Below, one piece after another: positions 1 through 7,414 of a stretch of DNA of 8,228 bases. Source of the stretch: Paracoccaceae bacterium. GTDB taxonomy: Bacteria > Pseudomonadota > Alphaproteobacteria > Rhodobacterales > Rhodobacteraceae. The notes below the pieces were generated by a model, which had not been told where the DNA came from, did no database searches, and saw only the letters and a program-made list of their open reading frames with translations. How positions within the stretch are numbered: position 1 is the stretch's first letter; each line of letters opens with the position of its first letter. The DNA lies in contig NVQY01000184.1 in NCBI GenBank assembly GCA_002400675.1, positions 1 through 8,228 on the forward strand, in the 5' to 3' direction. Position numbers and translations under genes: made by a program.

Positions 1-129
1 CGCGAATTGCTGGCGCGCTATGGCGACGCCGCCCCCGACCACCCGATGACCGAGGTGATGCGTCAGGGCCTGACCAAATTGACCAACCCACGCCGCCGGG
101 GTGGGTGGCGCACGCGGGCGCGCGACTGA
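1..129 (+). CDS. C-terminal fragment of an unrecognised protein (partial)
   Basis: The frame is open from base 1 to a TGA at 127-129 and gives 42 residues. They are rich in Arg and charged residues and end in a basic tail (RRRGGWRTRARD). The start lies left of the window. I do not recognise the family. A second plus-strand frame is also open from the left edge to about 219, so coding in this exact frame is not certain. The stop followed by a gltX-type leader, and the protein-like composition (TEVMRQGLTKL helix-like stretch), make this frame the better choice. It would be codirectional with gltX, 138 nt upstream of its ATG. The basic tail could bind nucleic acid or membrane surface, but that is only a guess from composition. 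Confidence 0.4.
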   Translation, partial: RELLARYGDAAPDHPMTEVMRQGLTKLTNPRRRGGWRTRARD

Positions 130-150
130 CTCGACCGGGCGACTGCGCTA

Positions 151-177
151 ACAGCCACGTTGACCGCCCTTGGCTGT
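151..177. promoter_or_regulatory. Perfect 7-bp inverted repeat in the gltX leader, operator-like
   Basis: ACAGCCA at 151-157 is matched by its exact reverse complement TGGCTGT at 171-177. The spacer is 13 nt, so the half-site centres are 20 bp apart, about two helical turns. The repeat encloses the candidate -35 hexamer of gltX. There is no T-tract after it, so it does not look like an intrinsic terminator for the upstream frame. A further copy of CAGCCA lies at 201-206. The sequence shows the repeat directly; that it is a repressor or activator site is inference. Confidence 0.4.
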
Positions 178-188
178 CATGGGATATG
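160..188 (+). promoter_or_regulatory. Candidate sigma-70-type promoter of gltX
   Basis: TTGACC at 160-165 matches the -35 consensus in five of six positions. After a 17-nt spacer comes GATATG at 183-188, which matches the -10 consensus in only three of six. Transcription would start near 195 and leave a leader of about 73 nt. The spacing is ideal but the -10 is weak, so this is a candidate only. Confidence 0.35.
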
Positions 189-267
189 CGCAGGGAAATG
201 CAGCCAGCCGCCCCGTAGGTCCATCGGGTCTGGCACCTTGCCCCATAGTAACAGGAAATTACCGCTT

Positions 268-1668
268 ATGTCCGATCCCGTTGTCACCCGTTTTGCCCCT
301 TCGCCAACCGGTTTTCTGCACATTGGCGGCGCGCGCACGGCGTTGTTCAACTGGCTTTATGCCCGTGGTCGCGGCGGCAAGTTCCTGCTGCGGGTCGAGG
401 ACACCGACAAGGCCCGTTCAACCCCCGAAGCGACCGCAGCGATCCTGCAAGGCATGGCGTGGCTGGGGCTGGATCACGACGGCGACGTCGTCAGCCAATC
501 CGCCGGTGCCACCCGTCACGCCGACGTGGCGCACCAGCTTTTGACCGAGGGCAAGGCCTATAAATGCTTTGCTACACAGGACGAAATCACCGCTTTCCGC
601 GAGACCGCGCGCGGGGCAGGCACCAGCACCCTTTACCGCTCGCCGTGGCGCGATGCAGACGCGGACACTCACCCGGACGCGCCCTTTGCCATTCGCATCA
701 AGGCGCCGGTTGGGGGCGAAACCGTGATCTGCGATCAGGTGCAGGGTGATGTGCGCATCGGCAATGACCAGTTGGACGACATGATTATCCTGCGCAGCGA
801 TGGCAGCCCGGTCTATATGCTGGCGGTGGTGGTGGATGATCACGACATGGGCGTCACCCATGTAATCCGCGGCGACGACCACCTGAACAATGCGGCGCGC
901 CAGATGATGATCTATGACGCGATGGGCTGGGATGTGCCGGTCTGGGCGCATATTCCGCTGATCCACGGACCGGACGGCAAGAAACTGTCCAAACGCCATG
1001 GCGCACTGGGGGCGCAGGAATATCAGGCCATGGGCTACCCGGCGGCCGGGATGCGCAATTATCTGGCCCGTTTGGGCTGGAGCCACGGCGACGATGAATT
1101 CTTTACCGACGAACAGGCACGCGACTGGTTTGACCTCGGCGGCATCGGCAAAAGCCCGGCCCGGTTCGATCTGAAAAAGCTGGAATCGCTTTGTGGCCAG
1201 CATATGGCCATCGCGGATGACGCTGCATTGCGGCAAGAAGCCGAAGCATATCTGGCCGCCGCGGGCCTGCCCGCGCTGACGCAGGGTCAGGGCGCGGCAC
1301 TGGAAAAGGCCATGTATTGCCTCAAGGATCGCGCGCGTACCTTCCCGGAACTGTTTGAAAAGGCTCACTTTGCCCTCGTGTCGCGGCCCATTGAACCCGA
1401 TGCCAAGGCGGCCAAATCACTGGCAAGTGTATCCAAAGGTATACTGAACGAATTGACGCCGCACCTGCAAAATGTTAGCTGGACCCGAGACGACCTGGAG
1501 GAGAGCCTGAACGCCTATGCGGCGGCGCAGGACACCAAGTTCGGCAAGCTGGCCGGGCCCTTGCGGGCGGCGCTGGCCGGACGGGCGGTGACTCCTTCGG
1601 TTTTTGACATGATGCTGGTGCTGGGACGCGATGAATCTCTGGCCCGGCTGCAAGATGCCGCTGAATAA
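268..1668 (+). CDS. gltX: Glutamate--tRNA ligase (GluRS)
   Basis: This cytosolic class I aminoacyl-tRNA synthetase charges tRNA-Glu with glutamate. In alphaproteobacteria, which usually form Gln-tRNA by transamidation, it generally also charges tRNA-Gln. The 466-residue product has the usual bacterial length. Visible motifs are [14 protein letters not shown] at 8-21 (HIGH-type signature at 18-21), the Rossmann core with [11 protein letters not shown] near 197-206, and the KMSKS-type loop KKLSKRHG at 238-245. The C-terminal anticodon-binding region ends in a typical [20 protein letters not shown] stretch near 430-449. The acceptor-binding insertion near 98-127 carries one Cys (Cys100), so the Cys-rich zinc site of the E. 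coli type is absent. ATG at 268 was chosen because the family begins at [15 protein letters not shown] and AGGAA lies at 253-257. An in-frame TTG at 160 would add 36 residues unlike the family. Some alphaproteobacteria have two GluRS-like genes, so whether this is the only copy is unknown. Confidence 0.96.
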   Translation: MSDPVVTRFAPSPTGFLHIGGARTALFNWLYARGRGGKFLLRVEDTDKARSTPEATAAILQGMAWLGLDHDGDVVSQSAGATRHADVAHQLLTEGKAYKCFATQDEITAFRETARGAGTSTLYRSPWRDADADTHPDAPFAIRIKAPVGGETVICDQVQGDVRIGNDQLDDMIILRSDGSPVYMLAVVVDDHDMGVTHVIRGDDHLNNAARQMMIYDAMGWDVPVWAHIPLIHGPDGKKLSKRHGALGAQEYQAMGYPAAGMRNYLARLGWSHGDDEFFTDEQARDWFDLGGIGKSPARFDLKKLESLCGQHMAIADDAALRQEAEAYLAAAGLPALTQGQGAALEKAMYCLKDRARTFPELFEKAHFALVSRPIEPDAKAAKSLASVSKGILNELTPHLQNVSWTRDDLEESLNAYAAAQDTKFGKLAGPLRAALAGRAVTPSVFDMMLVLGRDESLARLQDAAE

Positions 1669-1680
1669 ACCCGGATTTTA

Positions 1681-1695
1681 CGTGTCGGTAACACG
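1681..1695. repeat. Short inverted repeat between gltX and gltA
   Basis: CGTGT at 1681-1685 and ACACG at 1691-1695 form a perfect 5-bp dyad around CGGTA, 12 nt after the gltX stop. No T-run follows, so it is not a classical terminator. It could be a small operator in the 112-nt gltA leader. I saw no convincing -35/-10 pair in this gap. Confidence 0.25.
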
Positions 1696-1766
1696 GGGGC
1701 GTTAGGAACAAAGCTGTGCGTTGCCGCGTGGCCGGGCAGGGCGCAAGTGCCTTTGATGCCTGTAAG

Positions 1767-1774
1767 AGGAAGGA
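1767..1774 (+). promoter_or_regulatory. Strong Shine-Dalgarno of gltA
   Basis: AGGAAGGA lies six nucleotides before the ATG at 1781. It is one of the best ribosome binding sites in the window, fits a highly expressed TCA-cycle enzyme, and fixes the start. Confidence 0.75.
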
Positions 1775-1780
1775 TGATCT

Positions 1781-3076
1781 ATGACTGATAACAAAAAGAC
1801 CGCCACGCTGAACGTGGATGGCAAAACCTACGAGCTGCCGATGTTTTCCCCGACTGCCGGTCCCGACGTGATCGACATTCGCAAGCTGTATGCGCAGGCG
1901 GGGGTGTTTACCTATGATCCCGGCTTTACCTCGACCGCGAGTTGCGACAGCACCATCACCTTTATCGACGGTGACAAGGGTGAATTGCTGCACCGGGGCT
2001 ATCCGATAGACCAACTGGCCGAAAAATCCCATTACCTCGAAGTGTGTTACCTGTTGCTGTATGGCGAATTGCCGTCGGCAATCGAACTGGAAGATTTTGA
2101 AAACCGCGTGACCCGCCACACTATGGTTCACGAGCAAATGATGAACTTTTTCAGGGGCTTCCGACGCGATGCTCATCCGATGGCGATCATCACCGGGGTC
2201 GTGGGCGCGATGTCCGCGTTCTATCACGATTCCACTGATATCACCGACGAATGGCAACGCGAAGTGGCGTCGATCCGGCTGGTCGCCAAGATGCCGACCA
2301 TCGTGGCCATGGCGTTCAAATACACCGTGGGTCAGCCGTTTGTCTATCCGCGCAACGATCTGGACTATGCGTCGAACTTCCTGCGCATGTGCTTTTCCGT
2401 GCCTTGCGAGGAATATGTGGTGAACCCGATTCTGGCCCGCGCCATGGACCGGATTTTCACCCTGCATGCGGATCACGAACAGAACGCGTCCACCTCGACC
2501 GTGCGACTGGCGTCCTCAAGCGGGGCCAACCCGTTTGCCTGTATCGCCGCCGGTGTTGCCTGCCTTTGGGGGCCTGCGCATGGTGGGGCCAATCAGGCCT
2601 GCCTCGAAATGCTGCGCGAAATCGGCACCCGTGACCGGATCCCGGAATTCATCGCGCGCGCCAAGGACAAAAGCGATCCGTTCCGCCTGATGGGCTTTGG
2701 CCACCGGGTCTACAAGAACACCGATCCGCGCGCCAAGGTGCTGAAACAATCGGCGGATGAGGTTCTGGAACTGCTGGGCGTTGAGGACAATGAATTGCTG
2801 CAAGTGGCCAAGGAACTTGAAAAAGTGGCGCTGAGCGATCCGTATTTCATCGAGAAAAAGCTGTTCCCGAACGTGGATTTCTATTCTGGCATCATCCTAG
2901 AGGCGATGGGGTTCCCAACGTCGATGTTCACGCCGATCTTTGCGCTGTCGCGCACCGTTGGCTGGATTTCCCAGTGGAAGGAAATGATCGCCGATCCACA
3001 GAACAAGATTGGCCGTCCGCGCCAACTTTATCTTGGCGAAACGCTGCGGGATTATGTGGATATCGAAAACCGCTGA
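1781..3076 (+). CDS. gltA: Citrate synthase (type II)
   Basis: This cytosolic TCA-cycle enzyme condenses oxaloacetate and acetyl-CoA to citrate. The 431-residue product matches the length of hexameric type II enzymes of Gram-negative bacteria. The N-terminal beta domain (about 1-55) is followed by the all-helical core. The catalytic triad is visible: His267 in WGPAHGGAN (263-271), His308 in GFGHRVYKN (305-313) and Asp366 in NVDFYSG (364-370). The oxaloacetate-binding stretch [15 protein letters not shown] is at 228-242 (His232), and the C-terminal RPRQLYLGE at 412-420 is typical. It follows gltX on the same strand after 112 nt and is closed by an intrinsic terminator 25 nt beyond its stop. 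The long leader suggests its own transcription start, though none could be placed. Nothing in the gene looks damaged. Confidence 0.98.
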   Translation: MTDNKKTATLNVDGKTYELPMFSPTAGPDVIDIRKLYAQAGVFTYDPGFTSTASCDSTITFIDGDKGELLHRGYPIDQLAEKSHYLEVCYLLLYGELPSAIELEDFENRVTRHTMVHEQMMNFFRGFRRDAHPMAIITGVVGAMSAFYHDSTDITDEWQREVASIRLVAKMPTIVAMAFKYTVGQPFVYPRNDLDYASNFLRMCFSVPCEEYVVNPILARAMDRIFTLHADHEQNASTSTVRLASSSGANPFACIAAGVACLWGPAHGGANQACLEMLREIGTRDRIPEFIARAKDKSDPFRLMGFGHRVYKNTDPRAKVLKQSADEVLELLGVEDNELLQVAKELEKVALSDPYFIEKKLFPNVDFYSGIILEAMGFPTSMFTPIFALSRTVGWISQWKEMIADPQNKIGRPRQLYLGETLRDYVDIENR

Positions 3077-3100
3077 AACGGCAGACAATCAGACATCTTG

Positions 3101-3135
3101 TGCGTCCAAACCAGATCGGTTTGGGCGCATTTTTT
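3101..3135 (+). terminator. Intrinsic terminator of gltA
   Basis: GCGTCCAAACC at 3102-3112 pairs with GGTTTGGGCGC at 3118-3128 across an AGATC loop. This gives an 11-bp stem with one G-U pair, and a further T-A pair closes the base. It is followed by six T residues at 3130-3135. The stop codon of gltA is 25 nt upstream. It should separate gltA from the RTX gene. Confidence 0.9.
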
Positions 3136-3195
3136 GTGGAAAAATCCGTAATGCCGCCCATTGTAAACCGGGGAGAAACAATAACGCCCCGAAAA

Positions 3196-3230
3196 TTGAC
3201 AGGTTCTCCCGCTAACCCTTAAGCCAAGGG
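3196..3230 (+). promoter_or_regulatory. Candidate promoter with an overlapping dyad, upstream of the RTX gene
   Basis: A perfect -35 hexamer TTGACA is at 3196-3201. The position 17 nt downstream (3219-3224, TTAAGC) is a poor -10. That spot is part of a 5-bp inverted repeat, CCCTT at 3216-3220 and AAGGG at 3226-3230. A weak -10 under a good -35 and a dyad is typical of regulated promoters, but the function here is inference. The RTX gene must have its own start because a strong terminator precedes it. Confidence 0.3.
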
Positions 3231-3249
3231 AAGTTGGTAAATATTGGAT

Positions 3250-3261
3250 GAATCATGATTC
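3250..3261. promoter_or_regulatory. Perfect 12-bp palindrome of two GANTC sites over the RTX start codon
   Basis: GAATCATGATTC equals its own reverse complement. It contains GAATC (3250-3254) and GATTC (3257-3261), both fitting GANTC, the site methylated by CcrM in many alphaproteobacteria. The central ATG (3255-3257) is the start codon of the RTX gene. The palindrome is plain in the sequence; methylation or GcrA control is inference. Confidence 0.45.
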
Positions 3262-4085
3262 TGGGCATTGTTCTTGGCTTCGCGGCGCTGGCCGTTTTGT
3301 CTTCGGTTTTTGGCGACGGGGAAACCGATACCGTTGACCCGGTCGCAGAGGATGAGGGGATGACCGAATCCGGCGGCGATCAGGACGATATGCTGATTGG
3401 CGGCTCTGGCGATGACGTTTTTTTCGGCAATGGTGGCAATGACTTGCTTATTGGCAAGGCGGGCGATGACAGACTGTTTGGCGGCGACGGCGACGATTCG
3501 GTCTTTGGCGAAGACGGCGACGATCTGATGCGCGGCAGCGCCGGAGATGACCTGCTGGTGGATGCGCAAGGGGCCGATACGTTCTGGGGCGATACAGGCG
3601 ACGATTTCATTGTAGCCACTGGCGCGATTGACGTGGCTGCCTTGCAGGATCAGCTAGAGAATCCGAACCCGGATCAGCCGCCGGAACTTGCCCCCGGTGA
3701 TATTTCCATCGACTTCGGGCCGGACAGTGATGATCAGGGCGATCAGGTGTTTGGCGGCAATGGCGATGATACCATCATTGCCGGGACCGACGACACCATC
3801 ACCCTTGGCGAAGGCCTTGATGACCTCATCCTGGGTTCGTGGATCGAAGGGGCAGGGCCGGCCACCGTGACCGACTATTCCAAAGAAGAAGATTCACTGA
3901 TTTATGTTTACAATTCTGCCAACAGCGCCCCGGAAATGACGCTGGACACCACCACGGATGCGTTTGGAGATCCGCAGGACGCCTTGCTATATGCCAACGG
4001 CGATCTGGTCGCGGTGATTGAGGGAATGGGCGGTTTTTTCAGCCTCGGTGACGTCGTCCTGACACCGACGAGCGCGCCGGTATGA
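3255..4085 (+). CDS. Membrane-anchored RTX (haemolysin-type) calcium-binding protein
   Basis: The 276-residue acidic protein begins with one hydrophobic segment (2-18) with no clear signal-peptidase site, so it is probably a membrane anchor. An acidic linker follows (20-39). Nine consecutive in-register nonapeptides of the GGxGxDxUx type fill 40-120, for example GGSGDDVFF at 49-57 and GGDGDDSVF at 76-84; only the eighth (103-111) is degenerate. These repeats fold into a calcium-binding parallel beta roll. A Pro/Asp-rich spacer (135-165) leads to a second short block (GGNGDDTII, 167-175). A C-terminal region of about 75 residues follows, resembling the tails of other roseobacter RTX-like proteins. 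No type I secretion genes lie nearby. ATG 3255 is the only sensible start, because an in-frame TGA lies at 3249-3251; the Shine-Dalgarno is weak (GGA at 3246-3248). The target and role are unknown. It ends 10 nt from the convergent paaG-like gene. Confidence 0.88.
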   Translation: MILGIVLGFAALAVLSSVFGDGETDTVDPVAEDEGMTESGGDQDDMLIGGSGDDVFFGNGGNDLLIGKAGDDRLFGGDGDDSVFGEDGDDLMRGSAGDDLLVDAQGADTFWGDTGDDFIVATGAIDVAALQDQLENPNPDQPPELAPGDISIDFGPDSDDQGDQVFGGNGDDTIIAGTDDTITLGEGLDDLILGSWIEGAGPATVTDYSKEEDSLIYVYNSANSAPEMTLDTTTDAFGDPQDALLYANGDLVAVIEGMGGFFSLGDVVLTPTSAPV

Positions 4086-4095
4086 TACCCAAACC

Positions 4096-4872
4096 CTAGC
4101 GCCCTTCGAATTTTGCCGGACGCTTTTCCATGAACGCAACGACGCCCTCGCGGAAATCACGAGTCTGGCCGCATTTTCCCTGCAAATGTGCCTCTGTGGT
4201 CAGTTGTTCGGCCAACGTATTGCCGGAACTGGCGCGCAGGGATTTCTTGACCGCGCGGTAGGCTTGCGTTGGTCCGGTGGCCAGATGTTCTGCCCGCGCG
4301 CGCCAGTGGGCGTCGAACGCGTCATCCTCGACCGCTTCCCAGATCATACCCCAGTCGCTGGCCTGTTGCGCGCTGATACGGTCGGCAAACAATGTCGCAC
4401 CCATCGCCTTGGCCAGCCCCATCTGGCGCGGCAGGAACCATGTGCCCCCGGCGTCCGGCATCAACCCGATCCGGGTAAAGGCCTGTAGGAAATACGCACT
4501 TTGGGTGGCGATCACCACATCCGTGGCCAGTGCCAGATTGGCACCTGCGCCTGCCGCCGGGCCATTCACTGCAGCGATGGTCGGCACCGGGCAGTCATAG
4601 ATCGATTCCAGCATCGGGTTGTATTCGTCGCGCAGCGTGCGCTCCATATCTGGCACGCCCGACCCGCCCGCGTCGCCCAGATCCTGCCCGGTGCAGAACG
4701 CCTTGCCTTCGCCGGTCAGGACGATGGCGCGCGCCGATCCGGCCGCTTCGCGCATGGCAAAGGTGATTTCGGCGCGCATCTGACTGTTCAGCGCGTTCAT
4801 CTTGTCGGGCCGGTTCAAGGTCAGAATGGCCAGCCCGTTGGCGATTTCAAGGCGGATAGTCTCATAGTTCAT
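4096..4872 (-). CDS. paaG: PaaG-like enoyl-CoA hydratase/isomerase (crotonase family)
   Basis: The 258-residue crotonase-fold protein acts on an acyl-CoA in the cytosol. It resembles PaaG, the isomerase that turns ring-epoxidised phenylacetyl-CoA into an oxepin. Shared features are FCTGQDL at 59-65, EYNPML at 83-88, the oxyanion-hole stretch AVNGPAAGAGANLAL at 101-115, LMPDAGGTWFLPR at 137-149 with the conserved Asp140, DWGMIWE at 173-179, and the REGV..F..KRPAKFEGR ending. No other phenylacetate genes lie in the window, so the substrate is uncertain and a general beta-oxidation role is possible. ATG 4872 (MNYETIRLE) was chosen because GGGGA precedes it by 8 nt. A TTG at 4887 would add five residues and overlap that site. 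It lies 74 nt downstream of ccmH on the same strand. Confidence 0.88.
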   Translation of the reverse strand: MNYETIRLEIANGLAILTLNRPDKMNALNSQMRAEITFAMREAAGSARAIVLTGEGKAFCTGQDLGDAGGSGVPDMERTLRDEYNPMLESIYDCPVPTIAAVNGPAAGAGANLALATDVVIATQSAYFLQAFTRIGLMPDAGGTWFLPRQMGLAKAMGATLFADRISAQQASDWGMIWEAVEDDAFDAHWRARAEHLATGPTQAYRAVKKSLRASSGNTLAEQLTTEAHLQGKCGQTRDFREGVVAFMEKRPAKFEGR

Positions 4873-4883
4873 GCGCGCGATCC

Positions 4884-4900
4884 CCAAAGGTTTGCTTTGG
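4884..4900 (-). repeat. Hairpin at the ribosome binding site of the paaG-like gene
   Basis: On the minus strand CCAAAG, loop CAAAC, CTTTGG form a perfect 6-bp stem. Its 3' arm shares two G residues with the GGGGA ribosome binding site of the downstream gene. In an mRNA coming through from ccmH it could partly hide that site. It lacks a T-tract, so it is not an intrinsic terminator. Confidence 0.35.
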
Positions 4901-4927
4901 CGATAACCTGTCGCAAGGAACCGTCAA
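4900..4927 (-). promoter_or_regulatory. Candidate internal promoter of the paaG-like gene
   Basis: On the minus strand TTGACG (4927-4922, five of six -35 matches) is followed after 16 nt by TATCGC (4905-4900, three of six -10 matches). Transcription would begin near 4893, inside the hairpin, about 20 nt before the ATG. The -10 is weak, so this is tentative. Confidence 0.25.
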
Positions 4928-4946
4928 TGAAAAGAGGAACCGCGCG

Positions 4947-5432
4947 TCAATCGTCGAGAATTTCCCGCAGTCGCGCCTGTTCGGCGTCGCTTAGCCCGGC
5001 CAGTTGCTGTCCCGGTCGCGATCGTCCGCGCAGATAGGTATAGGCCATGGCCATGCCCACCAGCAACATCAACGGGGCCGAGGCCCACAACAGCCAGTTC
5101 ATCCCGTTGGTGGTCGGGCGCAACAGCACATATTCGCCGTAGCGTTCGACGATGAAGGCCACCGTTTGCTCGTCCGAGTCGCCCTCGACCAGCCGTTCGC
5201 GCACCAAAAGGCGCAGGTCGCGGGCCAGATCGGCGTTGCTTTCGTCGATGCTTTCGTTGCGGCACACAAGACAGCGCAGACCTTTGGAGATATCACGCGC
5301 GCGCGCCTCAAGCGCCGGATCGTCGAGGATTTCATCCGGCAGCACCGCCCAGGCGGGCGAGGCTGCGAAGACGCCCATCAGGGCGGAAGAACTGCCCAGG
5401 GCGATCATCAGGATTACCATCAGATGTTTCAT
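4947..5432 (-). CDS. ccmH: Cytochrome c maturation protein CcmH (Ccl2 type)
   Basis: CcmH is a membrane-tethered periplasmic thiol oxidoreductase. It reduces or presents the CXXCH cysteines of apocytochrome c to the CcmF haem ligation complex. The 161-residue protein has a signal peptide with likely cleavage after ASPAWA (Ala29). The domain carries the signature LRCLVCRNESI with Cys54 and Cys57, followed by SNADLARDLR and the ERYGEYVLLRP stretch (97-106). One membrane segment lies at about 112-133, with a short charged cytoplasmic tail ending in LREILDD. This is the short form without a fused CcmI-like TPR domain. Its ATG (5432-5430) overlaps the TGA of ccmF as ATGA, so the two are translationally coupled. 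Confidence 0.96.
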   Translation of the reverse strand: MKHLMVILMIALGSSSALMGVFAASPAWAVLPDEILDDPALEARARDISKGLRCLVCRNESIDESNADLARDLRLLVRERLVEGDSDEQTVAFIVERYGEYVLLRPTTNGMNWLLWASAPLMLLVGMAMAYTYLRGRSRPGQQLAGLSDAEQARLREILDD

Positions 5433-7408
5433 TCCGCTGGCACCCCTTGCGCCGCTGGCTTGCGCCGCTTGGCCCCGGCTCCGACGCGGTACCGCCGGTC
5501 CGTCAGGCTAAGCCCGCCACCCAGCGCCATCAACAACGCACCGCCCCAGATCCAGTTGACCAGCGGTTTGACATATGTCCGCATGGCCCAGCCACCGGCG
5601 TCCTGCTTGTCGCCGATGACGACATAGACATCCCCGAGAAAGCGAAAGTCGATTGCCGCTTCGGTGGTGGGCATCGCGGCCACGGGATAGTTGCGCTTTT
5701 CCGGGAACAGCCGGGTGATTTCGCGGTCGCCCTTTTGCAGCAGAACCGTGCCCATGGTCGAGAAATAGTTCGGCCCCTTGATGTCATCGACCTTTTCCAG
5801 CGTCAGGGTGTAGGCCCCGATGTCATAGGATTCGCCCAGTTGCACGACGCGGATATCCTCTAGTTCCCATGCGGTCAGACCGGCGATCGCCAACATGGTG
5901 ATGCCCAGCCCGGAATGGGCGGCGACCCGGCCCCAGTCGGCCCGGGGCAAACGTACCAGCCGCCCCAGACGTTCGGAAATCGCCCCGCGCCCGGTCCGGC
6001 TGATCAGGTCAGTCAGTGCGCCAAAGACGATCCACGACCCCAGCAGGACGCCAATCGGCCCCAGCATGCTTTCGCCGTTTTGCATGGACCACACCAAAAG
6101 CGCCAGCGCCAGTGCCAGACCCAGCGCATAGCGCAGCGTCCAGATCGCCTTGCCAATCCGCCCGCGTTTCCATGGCAACAACGCGCCAATCGGCAACGCC
6201 GCGCCCAGCGCGATCATGAACGGGGTAAAGCTGACGTCAAAGAACGGTGCGCCCACGGTCAGTTTGCGATCAAACAGCATTTCCGCGACGATTGGCCAAA
6301 GTGTCCCGAAGAACACCACGAAACAGGCCACAGCCAGCAGAATATTGTTGAGAACCAGCGCGCTTTCGCGGCTGACCATACCAAACACGCCCTTGGCCTG
6401 CATCACGTTGGCACGCATAGCAAATAAGATCAGCCCGCCCCCCGTGAACGCCGCCAGAATCATCAGAATGGCAATCCCGCGCGCCGGATCACTGGCAAAC
6501 GCATGCACACTTGTCAGCAGCCCCGAGCGCACGATGAACATGCCGATCAGAGAGAACCCAAAGGCCAGAATGGCCAGCAGAATGGTCCAGCTTTTCAGGC
6601 TTTCGCGCTTTTCCACCACCGCCGCGCAATGCAGCAATGCAACGGCCAGCAGCCATGGCATGAACGAAGCGTTTTCGACCGGATCCCAGAACCAGAAGCC
6701 ACCCCAACCAAGCTCGTAGTAGGCCCACCACGATCCCATGGCGATACCGACGGTCAGGAACATCCATGCCACCAACGTCCATGGCCGTACCCAGCGCCCC
6801 CAGGCCGCATCGACCCGGCCCTCGATCAGGGCGGCGATGGCAAAGGAAAACGACATGCTCAGGCCAACATAGCCCAAGTAAAGGAACGGTGGATGCATCG
6901 CCAATCCCATGTCCTGCAACAGCGGGTTCAGACCCTGGCCGTCAAACGGCGGCACTTCCATGCGCAGGAACGGGTTAGAGGTGAAGATGATGAAGGCAAA
7001 GAACGCCACCGCAATCGACGCCTGAACCGACAACACCCGCGCCTTGAGACGGGGCGGCAGTCCACGGCCAAACCATGCGGCCAGCGCGCCATACAGGGTG
7101 ACGATGAACACCCACAGCAACATTGACCCTTCGTGATTGCCCCAGGTTCCGGCAATCTTATACATCATCGGCTTGGCCGAATGGCTGTTCTCAACCACCA
7201 CCTTTAGCGAGAAATCCGACGTGATAAACGCCCAGACCAGCGCGCCAAAGGCGAACGCGGTCAGGAAAAACTGGGCATTGGCAGCCGGTTCGGCCACCGC
7301 CATCCAGTTGGTCCAGCGTTTCTGTGCTCCGATCATGGGGACAATCATCTGAACGATTGCCACCAGAAAGGCGAGGATAAGGGCGTAATGGCCAAGCTCT
7401 GTAATCAT
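5429..7408 (-). CDS. ccmF: Haem lyase subunit CcmF (Ccl1)
   Basis: CcmF is the large inner-membrane component of System I cytochrome c maturation. It takes haem from holo-CcmE and ligates it to apocytochrome c. The 659-residue polytopic protein has the expected length. The WWD-type haem-handling region spans about 227-252 and includes GWGGFWFWDPVENASF. Candidate haem-ligand histidines stand where the family has them: His172 in MHPPFLYLGY, His260, His302 in TSVHAF and His498 in AAHSGLG. A large periplasmic loop (about 515-610) precedes the last membrane helix (614-632). ATG 7408 gives the family-like N-terminus MITELGHYALILAF; the in-frame TTG at 7540 lies inside the holin gene and is rejected. 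There is no good Shine-Dalgarno, and a promoter-like sequence ends 6 nt before the ATG. ccmE, often next to ccmF, is not between it and the holin gene. Confidence 0.97.
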   Translation of the reverse strand: MITELGHYALILAFLVAIVQMIVPMIGAQKRWTNWMAVAEPAANAQFFLTAFAFGALVWAFITSDFSLKVVVENSHSAKPMMYKIAGTWGNHEGSMLLWVFIVTLYGALAAWFGRGLPPRLKARVLSVQASIAVAFFAFIIFTSNPFLRMEVPPFDGQGLNPLLQDMGLAMHPPFLYLGYVGLSMSFSFAIAALIEGRVDAAWGRWVRPWTLVAWMFLTVGIAMGSWWAYYELGWGGFWFWDPVENASFMPWLLAVALLHCAAVVEKRESLKSWTILLAILAFGFSLIGMFIVRSGLLTSVHAFASDPARGIAILMILAAFTGGGLILFAMRANVMQAKGVFGMVSRESALVLNNILLAVACFVVFFGTLWPIVAEMLFDRKLTVGAPFFDVSFTPFMIALGAALPIGALLPWKRGRIGKAIWTLRYALGLALALALLVWSMQNGESMLGPIGVLLGSWIVFGALTDLISRTGRGAISERLGRLVRLPRADWGRVAAHSGLGITMLAIAGLTAWELEDIRVVQLGESYDIGAYTLTLEKVDDIKGPNYFSTMGTVLLQKGDREITRLFPEKRNYPVAAMPTTEAAIDFRFLGDVYVVIGDKQDAGGWAMRTYVKPLVNWIWGGALLMALGGGLSLTDRRYRVGAGAKRRKPAAQGVPAE

Positions 7409-7414
7409 GTGGGT

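Noticed and set aside
160..267. Upstream TTG start at 160 for gltX
   Set aside because: It would add 36 residues unlike the family. The ATG at 268 has AGGAA upstream and gives the standard N-terminus.
418..1368. Long minus-strand open frame (316 codons) opposite gltX
   Set aside because: It is fully antisense to a gene with clear catalytic motifs. Its product has no recognisable domain, and such frames are common in GC-rich DNA.
1669..1780. Intrinsic terminator for gltX before gltA
   Set aside because: The only dyad (1681-1695) has a 5-bp stem and no T-tract, so read-through from gltX cannot be excluded.
1475..2476. Minus-strand open frame (333 codons) spanning the end of gltX and the start of gltA
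   Set aside because: It covers two certain genes and their control region in antisense, with a His/Arg/Gln-rich product typical of shadow frames.
3372..3614. 27-bp periodic DNA in the RTX gene as a possible CRISPR or tandem repeat element
   Set aside because: The periodicity follows the nine-residue protein repeat and the units differ in bases. There are no conserved repeats with unique spacers.
6503..7126. Plus-strand open frame (207 codons) inside ccmF
   Set aside because: It is antisense to the most conserved part of ccmF. The His/Gln/Arg-rich composition mirrors membrane-protein codons read backwards.
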